Assembly: GCA_023426245.1 (NCBI GenBank)
Contig: JAFABB010000039.1
Location: 122,587-186,586, forward strand
Reading direction: 5' to 3'
Source: Bacillota bacterium
GTDB lineage: Bacteria; Bacillota; UBA4882; UBA8346
Length of the DNA stretch: 64,000 nt
The notes beneath the pieces are model-generated. The model searched no databases. It had not been told where the DNA came from and was given only the letters and a program-made list of their open reading frames with translations. Of this stretch, positions 8,667-17,911 are shown piece after piece (within the stretch, counting starts at the first letter, position 1; the number at the start of each line of letters is the position of its first letter). The position numbers and the translations under genes are program-made.

Positions 8667-8996
8667 TAACTGAACAATCAACATACCATTTTCTGCCCAA
8701 AAATCATAACGCCTATCCTCAATGGGAATTTGAAATCGGTTTAAGAATTTTTTAGCAACAATCATTTTAGTGGTCCGGCCTTGTATCTTAAAACAATCTG
8801 CTGTAGGTTCATTCAAGGGTAAAATACCGACTTTTTTAGTCTCAGGATCAAAATATAATTCCACATAATTAATATTTTGCAAGTGTTTTTCTACCACTGG
8901 TTTGTAAAATGCAAAACGTCCTTTACGGTTAATTCCAATGGTCTTGGAAGAAATACCTTTTTTTGACCTTTCCTTTTGATATTTAATAAAACTCAC
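8664..8996 (-). CDS. Hypothetical protein, 110 residues
   Basis: The gene uses a GTG start at 8996, supported by an AGGAGG ribosome binding site about eight bases upstream. The product is soluble and basic at the N-terminus (MSFIKYQKERSKKGIS). It continues with SIGLE-like beta-rich segments such as VELYFDPETKKVGILPLN and RRYDFWAENGMLIVQL. I do not recognise the family with certainty; small proteins of this pattern occur in Firmicutes and prophage-derived regions. It is convergent with murC. No function is proposed. Confidence 0.7.
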   Translation of the reverse strand: MSFIKYQKERSKKGISSKTIGINRKGRFAFYKPVVEKHLQNINYVELYFDPETKKVGILPLNEPTADCFKIQGRTTKMIVAKKFLNRFQIPIEDRRYDFWAENGMLIVQL

Positions 8997-9024
8997 GAAA
9001 AACCCCTCCTTTTATTTCCTAAGA

Positions 9025-9685
9025 ATATTGATTCTCTAAATATCCACCAATTCCTTCAGAAATATTAAAACAAGTTTTATTTTCTAAAAAATACACAAAA
9101 TCGACAAAAATGCCTGATAAAAACATATATTATGTCGAAAAAGAAAGTTTTTTAACTTTAATACAACGATCAACTTAACGATTATTACCTATTAAGCTCG
9201 ATTTTTGCATAAAGAACTATGTTTTTGTTTTTTTGGCAATTCTTTTCCCAGCTTCAATGCGTTTTTTAATGAGAAAGCTTTCTTCAAGATGATTCGCCAA
9301 GATAGACTCCGAGTTGGTATTAAATCCTATGTTGAGGAGTAAATTTTTATTCCAGCCTTTTTATGGCGAAAAGGGATGGAATCGTGTCTTTTAAAAATTT
9401 TTGTTCATGGAGTTCATTTAAGAAGATTGGGGGCGTCGGTTTTCTGAATAATACCTGAATTTGGCTGGTAAACCGCCAAAATATAGGCTCATCCAAGCGT
9501 TGAACATATCAAAATGAAATGGGATATGAAAGGGTCATACAATGAAAAAAATAGGGATTACAATTATAAAATTGAATTCCTATTTCCCAAAATTTGATAT
9601 GGAATTAAGTCCAAATCGATAAACCGGAATTAAACAAAATGAAGGTACTTTGATGCAGGGGAAAAAAAGAACTTGCTTTTGGCTA
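9025..9685. other. Non-coding stretch, possible decayed coding remnant
   Basis: No complete gene is visible. On the minus strand, 9217-9360 reads as an open segment of about 47 codons ending in KKRIEAGKRIAKKTKT and a TAG stop. It has no start codon, so it may be the tail of a lost gene or chance. The rest is AT-rich with nothing recognisable. Confidence 0.35.
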
Positions 9686-10228
9686 TTATAAACTATTCAA
9701 TTTTTTAACCAAACGATGAAACTTGCGTTTGTTTTTTTCATCCAGAGCTTTATCAATCTGATTGAGTAATTCGGCACGTTCCATTTCTCTTTGGAAGGTA
9801 GCGCTCCATAATGAAAGTTCAAAATCGATAAGGATTTGTTGGGCTCTTGTTGAGTCCAGAGAAATTGGATCTTCCTCGACGACGGCCTGATGGGATTGGC
9901 ACGAGGCCCGATCGGGGAAATAAAGCGTTAAATAAATAGGAGATTCCGCTAGTAATGACAAGCGTGAAAGAATCACGGAGCAATCAGTTACTGTACTGTC
10001 GAAAGTTTTTAGCAAAACCGGAGGCATTCCGGTTGAATCGGTGGATACAACAAGAAGCGGCCGCAAATAAGAACCGTCCAGTACAATATGGACTTGAGAA
10101 AGTAAGGACTCGTTTTCTGCGAGCCCTAAAAGAATCTGCTCCGGATAAGTAGATTGCAACTGATAATTCTCGATAAACCAAAAAATAAAATTCTTTTTAG
10201 CCCAATTGCTGATTATTTTGCGATTCAT
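9686..10228 (-). CDS. UPF0302/IDEAL-domain protein (YpiB-like)
   Basis: The 180-residue protein begins with a segment matching the UPF0302 family (KKNFIFWFIENYQLQS). A region of LSQVHIVLDGSYLRPLLVVST type follows, and then SPIYLTLYF. The last ~35 residues (AELLNQIDKALDEKNKRKF) match the small IDEAL domain, which follows UPF0302 in Bacillus YpiB. YpiB has been linked to control of lipopolysaccharide- or quinone-related membrane protein turnover in some Firmicutes, but its role here is uncertain. The gene is isolated on both sides. Confidence 0.75.
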   Translation of the reverse strand: MNRKIISNWAKKNFIFWFIENYQLQSTYPEQILLGLAENESLLSQVHIVLDGSYLRPLLVVSTDSTGMPPVLLKTFDSTVTDCSVILSRLSLLAESPIYLTLYFPDRASCQSHQAVVEEDPISLDSTRAQQILIDFELSLWSATFQREMERAELLNQIDKALDEKNKRKFHRLVKKLNSL

Positions 10229-10485
10229 GGCAACCTCGCAATTTCGCGCTTGTGGCGTCTTAGTTTGAAGTTAATAACCATAATACATATTATTCAAGGT
10301 GATTTATTCCCATGCTAAGGATCGCTAAAGAAAAATATTTCATTTTATTTTACGATGAACCACAATTTTGTGTTCTATAATAAATCACTTTCTAACTTTA
10401 TCCCCCGTTTTCCTTCTATTTCGAAAAAGGAATAAATGGAATCTCAGGTGAAAAGAAGACCAGACTTGAAAGAGAGTGGAGAAAA

Positions 10486-10626
10486 ATGAGAATCCTTGTC
10501 TGTCTCCATGAAACGGGTTATCAATATATCGAGAAAGCATTGGAAAAGGGTATACCTATGCTAGGATTTTGTCTAGGGGCCCAAATGTTAGCCAGGACAC
10601 TGGGATATAGTCATTGGATTCATTAG
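10486..10626 (+). pseudogene. Remnant of a class I glutamine amidotransferase
   Basis: A 46-codon frame starts MRILVCLHETG, like the N-terminus of GMP-synthase-type amidotransferases. It then jumps directly to EKGIPMLGFCLGAQMLARTLG, which contains the nucleophilic Cys motif (GFCLGAQ) normally found around residue 80-95. It ends shortly after at a TAG. The intervening ~50 residues and the whole C-terminal half with the catalytic His-Glu are missing, so this is an internally deleted, truncated relic rather than a working enzyme. Confidence 0.7.
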
Positions 10627-10762
10627 AATACTCAATCTTGACTTACTGAAAAAAAGGAATAAAAAATCTTTCATAAAAACGAATTTAATGGTATATTTAT
10701 TACATAGATTACCTAATTCAGCATAAATGAATGCATAATTATTCATGAAAGTGGGCTATGGG

Positions 10763-11230
10763 ATGATTACATTTCGAAAAGCAAAAATGTCCGATGTTGA
10801 GAATCTTCATCAATTAATCAATGACTTTGCGGCTAAGGGTTATATGTTGCCCCGTTCACGGAATACTTTATATGAGGCCTTAAGGGAATTTATCGTGATT
10901 GAGGATGAAGGAAATCTAGTAGGAATTGGGGCTTTGCATGTTATTTGGGAAGATTTGGCGGAGATTAGGGCTTTGGCGGTTAAAGAAAAATATCAACGAC
11001 GGGGTGTTGGCGCCCAATTGATTGACAGGCTGTTGAAGGAAGCTGTTGAACTCGATATTCATCAAGTGTTCGCCCTTACATACCAGGTCGAGTTTTTTCG
11101 AAAATGCGGTTTTGCGGAAATGAACAAAGATGAAATGCCTCATAAGATTTGGAAGGAATGCATTGACTGCCCAAAGTTTCCCAAGTGTGATGAAGTTGCC
11201 ATGGCAATTACTTTACCGGGGGTCGGATGA
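10763..11230 (+). CDS. GNAT N-acetyltransferase, ArgA-like (N-acetylglutamate synthase type)
   Basis: The protein (155 residues from the ATG at 10763; an in-frame ATG at 10745 adds six) is a single GNAT domain. The acetyl-CoA loop is KYQRRGVGAQLIDRLL, and beta strands such as AEIRALAVKEKY surround it. The C-terminus has a Cys-rich tail, CIDCPKFPKCDEVAM, found in the short monofunctional N-acetylglutamate synthases of clostridia and deltaproteobacteria. These transfer acetyl to glutamate, opening arginine synthesis. No arginine genes are adjacent, so the substrate is inferred from family only. Its 3' end overlaps the convergent small Cys-rich gene by 18 bases. Confidence 0.82.
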   Translation: MITFRKAKMSDVENLHQLINDFAAKGYMLPRSRNTLYEALREFIVIEDEGNLVGIGALHVIWEDLAEIRALAVKEKYQRRGVGAQLIDRLLKEAVELDIHQVFALTYQVEFFRKCGFAEMNKDEMPHKIWKECIDCPKFPKCDEVAMAITLPGVG

Positions 11231-11404
11231 ATCTCGTTTCTTTGGAGTAAACGCTAGACAAGACTTGCCATCCGATTGCCTAACCAATATGGACGGCAGC
11301 TGCCGGCATTTGAAGCCGAATGCTTTGCAGCCGTTAGGAAAATTTTTATCCCAAGTAATATAAAAATTTTGACATTGAAAACAGTTGATTTTTTCTTGTC
11401 CCAT
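11213..11404 (-). CDS. Small Cys-containing conserved protein (CxxC...CKAFGFK family)
   Basis: The 63-residue protein contains CFQCQNFYITWDKNFPNGC, followed by FGFKCRQLPSILV and SGxxCL-type segments (SDGKSCLAF). The pattern of paired Cys, 'TWD..FP.GCKAFGFK' and 'LPS..V' matches a small conserved family present in Firmicutes and deltaproteobacteria, often loosely labelled uracil-DNA glycosylase in databases. That label is not supported by any glycosylase motif here. The spaced cysteines could bind metal. No strong ribosome binding site is visible. It overlaps the tail of the acetyltransferase gene on the other strand. Confidence 0.65.
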   Translation of the reverse strand: MGQEKINCFQCQNFYITWDKNFPNGCKAFGFKCRQLPSILVRQSDGKSCLAFTPKKRDSSDPR

Positions 11405-11930
11405 CGTTATTTTTGTACCATATTTTTAAAGAAAGTTCAATAAGTTCCTTGAGTATTTTCGAGAAGCGCCGTCGATATTTCCACGGGCGCTTTAATTTTT
11501 TGGCTATTTTTTTCATAAATGGTTGCATCAATATGTTCAGGTTCTTGGCATTTTATTTTATCAAACAGCCCCTATAATCAACCATTCCGAATAACATGGT
11601 CCTTTATTTATTTAACTTTGTTCAGCATAAGGAACCCGAGGAGTAGATGTGGGATTCTTGGTGCTTTTTCAACCCAACGCATCATATCCATCATGATGCT
11701 CCATAGTCAATAAATAGCTCACTTTAAAAATTCTGACCTTATCTGACCAAATACCCCGAAAGCGTGAGTGGGAAGCAAAAAGAAAGAAAAATCCTGTGAC
11801 TTACGAAAATATTTTGGGACAGTAAGGAAAATCAGAAATACTTCTTGCTTAAAAGCCGAAATTGAAAGTTGGCTTATGATACTAAATCGAATATGATAAT
11901 AACAGAAAGGTCAATAAAGAACAAACAAAT
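11405..11930. other. Non-coding stretch upstream of hsp20
   Basis: Both strands contain only short, low-complexity frames. No RNA gene, CIRCE element or repeat was recognised. The last ~100 bases presumably carry the promoter for the heat-shock protein gene. Confidence 0.4.
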
Positions 11931-11946
11931 GTAGGAGGTGTTCATA

Positions 11947-12360
11947 ATGTTCAGCTTAATACCTTTTAGAATGAACGCATTGGATAGAACTTTTTGGGAT
12001 GACTTTTTCGGAGAGGATTTAATTCCGGCGAAATTTGGCTCATTTAAAACCGATATCACCGAAAATGACAAGGAATATATCATTGAGGCCGATTTGCCGG
12101 GATTTAACAAGGAAGCGATCGGACTGGAAATGGTGGATAACCGCTTGACCATTAGCGCCAAGAAGGATGATGTCGTCGAGGAAAACAACGATAATTACAT
12201 CCGCAAAGAGCGCTATATGGGAGAAGCTTCCCGAAGCTTCGTTATTGATAATGTCAAAGAAGAAGAAATCAAAGCCGAGTTTAAAGACGGAGTTTTAAAA
12301 GTGGTTCTACCGAAAAAGGAACCTGTCCAAAACCGCGTTCGCAAAATTGAATTGAATTAA
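11947..12360 (+). CDS. Small heat shock protein, Hsp20/alpha-crystallin family
   Basis: The ATG at 11947 is preceded by AGGAGGTG, so it is preferred over an in-frame GTG nine bases earlier. The 137-residue protein has a short N-terminal arm (WDDFFGEDL). An alpha-crystallin domain follows at about residues 33-125 with YIIEADLPGFNKEAI, NRLTISAKK and the conserved AEFKDGVLKVVLPK. It ends with a C-terminal extension. Such proteins hold unfolding proteins in the cytoplasm without using ATP. The gene is monocistronic, with a strong terminator immediately after the stop. Confidence 0.94.
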   Translation: MFSLIPFRMNALDRTFWDDFFGEDLIPAKFGSFKTDITENDKEYIIEADLPGFNKEAIGLEMVDNRLTISAKKDDVVEENNDNYIRKERYMGEASRSFVIDNVKEEEIKAEFKDGVLKVVLPKKEPVQNRVRKIELN

Positions 12361-12364
12361 CGAT

Positions 12365-12404
12365 AAGAGGGGGCTCTCCGGAAGACGCCCCCTCTTAAAA
12401 TTTA
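12365..12404 (+). terminator. Terminator after hsp20
   Basis: A perfect 10-bp stem, AAGAGGGGGC at 12365-12374 and its complement at 12387-12396, is followed by an AT-rich tail. Confidence 0.9.
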
Positions 12405-12454
12405 TGCGCTGTTATTAACAATAGCTCAACCACTTTTAAGAGCATCGCTGAAAT

Positions 12455-13801
12455 TTAAAATTCGGCCTTTGGCAACTGGACGGAAAACGTGCTTCCTTGA
12501 CCTATAGTGCTTGAGACGGCTACTTTCCCGCCTAAAGCTTCAACCAGTTCCTTGACAATCGTTAGCCCCAATCCAAAACCTCCGCTTTCTCGGTTTCGGG
12601 ACTGATCCGTCCGGTAAAAGCGTTCGAAGATAAAAGGCAAATCTTTTTCAGAGATCCCGATACCCTGGTCAATAATATGGATGGTAATGCTTTTCGGGTC
12701 TTCCTTCAGTTCAATCCGGACTTTTTTGGTCGCGGGTGTATATTTTAAAGCATTGGATAATAAATTATCCATGATTTTAGCAAGAGCGTCGCGATCGGAA
12801 AGGATTTCAACGGATGCAATATTTCCTGATTCAAGAATAACTCCTTTATGGGTAAAGAGGGGATTGATTTTTTTTACGACATCGTTGATAAGGGTATCCA
12901 AGGCGATAGGCTCTTGTTTCAATCTTTGAATCGAGCGGTCGGCAAGGGAAATCTCCTGAAGATCATTGACCAAATTGGTTAAACGATCGACTTCTTCCAA
13001 CAATGACTCAAGATTCTCGGGGGAAGCGGGAATTACTTCATCAATCATCCCTTCCAAATGGCTATGGATAGTAGCAAGCGGGGTTCGTAAATCGTGGGCT
13101 ACATCTGCGGTCATTTTCTTTCTTAAATCCTCCACAAGGGCTAACTTATCGGCCAACTGATTTATGCTCTGCCCCAATTGACCGATTTCATCCCCTGATA
13201 AATAACTTACCCTGGTCTCAAGATTACCGCTTGAAATATTTCGAGCCAGTTTATTCATCTCCCGAATAGGCGCAGCTAACTTCTTCGCTAAGATTTGGGC
13301 CACGATAATGGACAAGGCGGCTGTTAATAAAATCGACCAGATAATTGATTCATAGATGGTTTTCCGGTATAATCGATCCTGCCTGGATAAGAGATTTCGA
13401 AAGGCGGTTTGGCTAAAAAAAGCTGTTCCGACTTGGCGATTGCGAACCATGATGGGTAGGGAATGGAAAGCGGCTGGCTCCAGGGGACGCCTGCCGTTGT
13501 AAAATAGCAACACTACTTCGCCGTTGGTATCGGTAACGTAACGTAAATTGGCGAAAAAAATTGCCTGTCCCCAAATGAATTCAAAAGGCAGACTATCCCA
13601 ATCGCCACCGCTTTCCTGGTATATTTCAGCAAGTGATCTTACAACTTGCTTCTCACGATTGTTTTGCATCTGGGTCAAATAATTAAGAAAGTTGCGGTTT
13701 TGAATCAAATTGATAATGATACCGAAAATTAAAATACCGCTGAGGCAAATCCCCAAAATGACCACAATCAGTTTTTTATGGATTGGCAGATTTGTGAACA
13801 T
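12455..13801 (-). CDS. Membrane sensor histidine kinase (HAMP-HisKA-HATPase)
   Basis: The 448-residue protein has a first membrane helix (residues ~9-32) and an extracytoplasmic sensor region to ~150. A second helix (~152-172) is followed by a HAMP domain (~172-225). The HisKA box has the phospho-acceptor His at about residue 236 (DVAHDLRTP). The ATPase domain has N (NLLSNALKYTP), G1 (DQGIGI), F and G2 (SGGFGLGL) boxes. It overlaps the upstream response regulator gene by 26 bases, so the two are translated together. Across the divergent intergenic region is a Spy/CpxP-like gene, suggesting envelope-stress sensing similar in logic to CpxAR; that role is inferred. Confidence 0.92.
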   Translation of the reverse strand: MFTNLPIHKKLIVVILGICLSGILIFGIIINLIQNRNFLNYLTQMQNNREKQVVRSLAEIYQESGGDWDSLPFEFIWGQAIFFANLRYVTDTNGEVVLLFYNGRRPLEPAAFHSLPIMVRNRQVGTAFFSQTAFRNLLSRQDRLYRKTIYESIIWSILLTAALSIIVAQILAKKLAAPIREMNKLARNISSGNLETRVSYLSGDEIGQLGQSINQLADKLALVEDLRKKMTADVAHDLRTPLATIHSHLEGMIDEVIPASPENLESLLEEVDRLTNLVNDLQEISLADRSIQRLKQEPIALDTLINDVVKKINPLFTHKGVILESGNIASVEILSDRDALAKIMDNLLSNALKYTPATKKVRIELKEDPKSITIHIIDQGIGISEKDLPFIFERFYRTDQSRNRESGGFGLGLTIVKELVEALGGKVAVSSTIGQGSTFSVQLPKAEF

Positions 13802-14492
13802 CGGGTTCGCCTCCGAATTTATATCCTAAACCGAAAACAGTGATGATAAAATTGGGTGCTTCCGGATTGAGCTCAATTTTTTGACGCAAATTTTTGATAT
13901 GACTATCAATGGTCCGGTCGAATCCATTATAATTATAGCCTTGAACTTGTTCCACCAGTTGGCTTCGGCTAAAAACCTGGCCGGGTACCTCGCATAAATG
14001 TTTAAGCAATTTGAATTCGGTAGGGGTTAAGTTTACCGATTGATTTTTCAAATATACTTGGTGTTTTGCCAAATCGATTTGTAACAAACCATGATTATAT
14101 GAAAACGAAGATACTGCAGGCGCTGGAGCGGTTTTCATCCTTCTTAGGTGGGCATTGACCCGGGCCACCAATTCACGGGGGCTGAACGGTTTTATCAAGT
14201 AATCATCAGCACCGATATTGAGACCGAATATCCGTTCTTCCTCGGCTTTCTTGGCGGAAAGAATGATCACCGGAATATCCGAAGCTTGTCTCACAGTGGT
14301 CAGAATTTGTTCGCCGGGAATTAACGGTAACATTAAATCCAAAATGATCAAATCGGGATGGCCCGTCTTAAAAGATTCCAGTCCTTGAACCCCATCGGAT
14401 GCGGTCAGGACTTCAAATCCTTCTTTTATTAAATAAGCGCAGATAATTTGCTGAATTTTTATTTCATCTTCAATGACCAAAATTTTTGACAT
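13776..14492 (-). CDS. OmpR/PhoB-family response regulator
   Basis: The protein starts MSKILVIEDE (ATG at 14492, with a GGGGTG ribosome binding site; an in-frame GTG at 14504 is less likely). It has a receiver domain with the phospho-acceptor Asp at about residue 52 (LILDLMLP) and the conserved Lys in ADDYLIKPFSPREL. The C-terminal winged-helix domain includes LTPTEFKLLKHLCEVPG and YNGFDRTIDSHIKNLRQKIE. It is the cognate regulator of the kinase encoded by the overlapping downstream gene. Its likely targets include its own operon and the divergent Spy-like gene. Confidence 0.93.
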   Translation of the reverse strand: MSKILVIEDEIKIQQIICAYLIKEGFEVLTASDGVQGLESFKTGHPDLIILDLMLPLIPGEQILTTVRQASDIPVIILSAKKAEEERIFGLNIGADDYLIKPFSPRELVARVNAHLRRMKTAPAPAVSSFSYNHGLLQIDLAKHQVYLKNQSVNLTPTEFKLLKHLCEVPGQVFSRSQLVEQVQGYNYNGFDRTIDSHIKNLRQKIELNPEAPNFIITVFGLGYKFGGEPDVHKSANP

Positions 14493-14750
14493 TGGTAAAT
14501 TCACCCCGATATTTAGCGCAAATGCACGCCATATTATTTGATATACTAAGAATAATTCAAGTATAAACGATTCCAGAATCGAAAAGTAGTTTAAAGCGAA
14601 AATCTCTACAAAATCTCCATAATTTTTTCATGACACTTCCACTCGTTTGTATTAATCTTTGGATATAATTTCACAATAACCTTTAGGAAAAAAAGGGAGG
14701 AGGAATGGAGAAGAAAATCGTATTTGAACTTTGAAAGGGTGAACCAAAAG

Positions 14751-15191
14751 ATGAAAAGAACCATATGGATATTCATGGCGGCAACATTAGTCATCAGTAT
14801 GTTTACTTGTGTTGCCTGGGCGGGGTCCGATTTTGATACCGATGATTATATCATGGATAATAACAATGGCCTTAATCTCAGCCTGGAACAACAACAGAAA
14901 ATCATGGCGATTCGCCAGCAATTTGAAAACGACACTCTCTCCATTAAAAACGATTTACGGGTTAAGGAAAAAGAACTTCGCCAATTATGGGCGGCGGATC
15001 CGTTAAATCAATCCGCCATCGATAATAAAACCAAAGAAGTCAATAGCTTGCGGATCCAGCTGGTTACCAAACGAAGAGCGATGTTTGCCCAGATGAAAGC
15101 GGTCTTAACTCCCGAACAATTGGCGAAAATTAAGTTCTATGTTAAAAAACAGCGTTTTCGAAGACCGGGAATGTCAAATTCCAATGATTGA
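14751..15191 (+). CDS. Spy/CpxP-like periplasmic protein (LTXXQ motif)
   Basis: The start at 14751 gives a 146-residue secreted protein with a signal peptide (MKRTIWIFMAATLVISMF, cleavage after AWA). The mature part is a long amphipathic helix set with heptad-like spacing (LSLEQQQKIMAIRQQFEND, VKEKELRQLW, LRIQLVTKRRAMFAQMKAVL). It includes the family LTPEQ motif near the end. Spy and CpxP act in the periplasm as chaperones or as dampers of a sensor kinase. The gene is divergent from the kinase/regulator operon with a ~260-base intergenic region, the classical layout for a response target. Confidence 0.82.
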   Translation: MKRTIWIFMAATLVISMFTCVAWAGSDFDTDDYIMDNNNGLNLSLEQQQKIMAIRQQFENDTLSIKNDLRVKEKELRQLWAADPLNQSAIDNKTKEVNSLRIQLVTKRRAMFAQMKAVLTPEQLAKIKFYVKKQRFRRPGMSNSND

Positions 15192-15214
15192 ACATTTCAG
15201 ACAGGCCCTTTGGT

Positions 15215-16507
15215 TTATAAAAAGCCCGCCAGAGTCAAAAATATCAGCAAGGCATTCATGGTCAGTATCAGACAGGTAATAATCCAGCCGGCTATCTTGG
15301 TTAGCGGCTTGTTGACGAAAGCCCCCATCAGCTCTTTACGGCTGGTTATTAAGAGTAATGGAATAATTGCCAGCGGCAGGGCAAAACTCAAAGTAACCTG
15401 ACTCAAGATTAAGGCCTTCATCGGATTGATCCCGGCTGTAATAATAATCAGGGCCGGGGCCATGGTAATCAGACGCCGGAGATTCAGAGGAATTTGCAGA
15501 TTGACGAAGCCTTTCATGATGGTCTGTCCGGCCATGGTCCCAACCGCGGAAGAGGATAGTCCCGAGGCTAGCAGGGCGATTCCAAAAACGCTGCTTGAGA
15601 ATCCGCCCACCAATGGCTCTAATGTGCGGTGGGCCTGTTCGATGGTATCCACAATCATGCCGTGGCGGTGAAAAACCGCGGCTGAAACAATGACCATTGA
15701 AGCATTAATAACAAAAGCAATATTCATCGCCAATATAATGTCTAATTTCTCCATTCGTAGATGGCTCTGGCGTTTATCATCCGTATGATCGCCATTACGG
15801 CACTGGACTAATTGGGAATGAAGATAGATGACATGGGGCATTACAGTCGCTCCCAGCATTCCTACGGCTATCATGACCGCCTGCCCATTGGGTAAGGTTG
15901 GAATTATCGTATGCCAGGCAACTTCCGGCCAAGCCGGTTTGGCTAAAAATAATTCAATCACGTAGGCTATGGAAATAATGGCGATTAAAAAGCCAATTAC
16001 CGTCTCTACAACTCGCTGGCCGTATTTTTCCAAATATACGATTAAAAAAGTGATGATTCCGGTTAATAAACCCGCATAAACCATCGGGATATGGAACAGC
16101 AGATATAATCCCAAAGTGCCCCCTAAAAATTCCGCCAAATCGGTCATAACGGCCGCCAGTTCTGCGGCAATCCAGAAAAACCAGTTCACACCGGGAGAAA
16201 AAATTTTGGCACACATCTCCGGTAAATTCTGCCCAGTGGCAATACCTAGCTTGGCTGAGAGGGTTTGGCAGAAAATAGCCATTAGGTTACTCCAGAGAAT
16301 GACCCAAAGAAGCTGGTATCCAAAATTGGAACCGCCGCTGATATTGGTGGCAAAGTTACCCGGATCGACATAAGCGACGCTGACAATAAAGGCCGGGCCA
16401 AGATAGGCCGAAAACAGGCGCCATCGTGTACGGGCTGAAGCAAAGAGGGATGGGCCGGATGTTTTGGCGGCTTTGTTATTGATTGATTTATTTTTGCAAT
16501 CCTGCAT
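15215..16507 (-). CDS. mntH: Nramp-family divalent metal transporter (MntH-like)
   Basis: The start at 16507 is set by GGAGAGAGG four bases upstream. The 430-residue membrane protein has about eleven helices. It carries the Nramp signatures DPGN in the first helix (residues ~48-51, VAYVDPGNFATNI) and MPH in the sixth (GATVMPHVIYLHS). These residues coordinate Mn2+ or Fe2+. It imports divalent metal with protons across the inner membrane. No MntR-type operator was recognised upstream. The gene faces the Spy-like gene end to end with only 23 bases between. Confidence 0.92.
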   Translation of the reverse strand: MQDCKNKSINNKAAKTSGPSLFASARTRWRLFSAYLGPAFIVSVAYVDPGNFATNISGGSNFGYQLLWVILWSNLMAIFCQTLSAKLGIATGQNLPEMCAKIFSPGVNWFFWIAAELAAVMTDLAEFLGGTLGLYLLFHIPMVYAGLLTGIITFLIVYLEKYGQRVVETVIGFLIAIISIAYVIELFLAKPAWPEVAWHTIIPTLPNGQAVMIAVGMLGATVMPHVIYLHSQLVQCRNGDHTDDKRQSHLRMEKLDIILAMNIAFVINASMVIVSAAVFHRHGMIVDTIEQAHRTLEPLVGGFSSSVFGIALLASGLSSSAVGTMAGQTIMKGFVNLQIPLNLRRLITMAPALIIITAGINPMKALILSQVTLSFALPLAIIPLLLITSRKELMGAFVNKPLTKIAGWIITCLILTMNALLIFLTLAGFL

Positions 16508-16756
16508 GATGCCTCTCTCCGATTTTTTTCCCGTCGTTAACAATAGCATGGTTCGCAATTATTTTATGACCTGGGACATTATCTTGACCCTGATAAAAGT
16601 CGGTAATGGTTGTTGGGGGCTGAAAAATATAGTAAAGACCCGGCCATTAAATCCCGATGGACGGAGGAGTTGGTGTTCGGTAAGAAATTCTTATCATGGC
16701 AAAATTTTCAGGGGAGTGGAATTTGGAGTCAAGGGGTCCAATGGGGCTTCAATGGA

Positions 16757-17662
16757 TTAAACGTTGGGTGGGGTTGTTTTCAGCAATGCGTTCGCCAGTT
16801 GGATGAAGGAGGATAAAGCAGGAGATAACCATTTATCCTTGTGATAAATCATTTGATTGTAAATATTGAAATCCGGACCTGTCCAATGCAAATCTTTTAA
16901 CTCCCCGTTTATTATTTCTTGTTCGACGCTGAAACGGGGCAGAACTGAAATACCCAGACCGCTGATGACGCATTTTTTGGTCGTTTCGACACTTCCGAAT
17001 TCGAAAACGGAACCCGGCTTAACACCTGCTTCCGTTAATTGCGCCTCAAAGATTAGCCTGTAACAACAATCGGGTTCTTCAATTTGAATGAGGTCTTCAT
17101 TCACGATATTTTCGGGTTCACAATGATTTTGGCCTGTTAACGGATGGTTTTTACAGGCGACTAAAGTCATTCGCTCATGGGAAAGTTTATGGATGGTCAA
17201 GTCATGGGCCGAAATCGGCGGACTGAGCAAGAAACCGATATCGACGGTATTTTTCCGTACCTAATCATATATATCGGAACATTTTCCCAGCTTTAATACT
17301 AGTTTGACTTTAGGAAACCGTTCCTTGTATGCCTGCAATAAAGCGGGCAGTTTGAAGATGCTTAGGGATTCCGGCGCCCCAATGTTGAGGACCCCTTGCG
17401 GCAAAACATCTCCTCCAATGGATATTTTCGCTTCATCCGTCAGTTTTAGAATTTGTTCCGCATAGGCCATCAAGCGTTTTCCGGTCTCGGTAAGGCTTAC
17501 CTCTCTACCGATCCGTTCAAAAAGTTTGGTTTCCAATTCATTTTCCAGGGAATGAATTTGAGCACTAATGCTTGATTGGGCATAATCAAGCTCTTCCGCC
17601 GCTTTGGTAAAACTGTTGACTTTGGCGATGATGGTAAAGGTCTTTAATTGATGTAATTCCAT
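16757..17662 (-). pseudogene. LysR-family regulator interrupted by an in-frame amber codon
   Basis: Read as one frame, this is a complete ~301-residue LysR protein. It starts MELHQLKTFTIIAKVNSF after a GGAAGGTGG ribosome binding site. The winged helix contains AAEELDYAQSSISAQIHSLE, and the effector-binding domain runs to the C-terminus (GLGISVLPRFSVEQE). A TAG at 17261-17263 falls between KCSDIYD and VRKNTVDIGF with no frame change. It is therefore either a recent nonsense mutation (for example from TGG) or, less likely, a recoded codon. The gene is divergent from the DJ-1/permease operon, which it would be expected to regulate. Confidence 0.82.
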
Positions 17663-17911
17663 TGAATCCACCTTCCTATCGAAAAAAACGATTGTTATTA
17701 TCGAAACAATCGTCTGAATTGTTACTGATTTCATGATACAATAAAGCCAGAAAAAGGGCTAGGGAAATTTGGAGATTCTCACCCCGTGACCGGCTTTTGA
17801 TTTTGAATGAGAGTTGATAGGAGATAGGCAGATGAATATGGAGGAACTGCGCCCATGATTATTTGCCGGGCCGAAACGGATGATGGTGTAAATAATCCTG
17901 GGGGGATGGGT

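Noticed and set aside
11346..11531. 61-codon basic minus-strand frame
   Set aside because: It overlaps the better-supported Cys-containing gene and has low-complexity Lys/Arg content.
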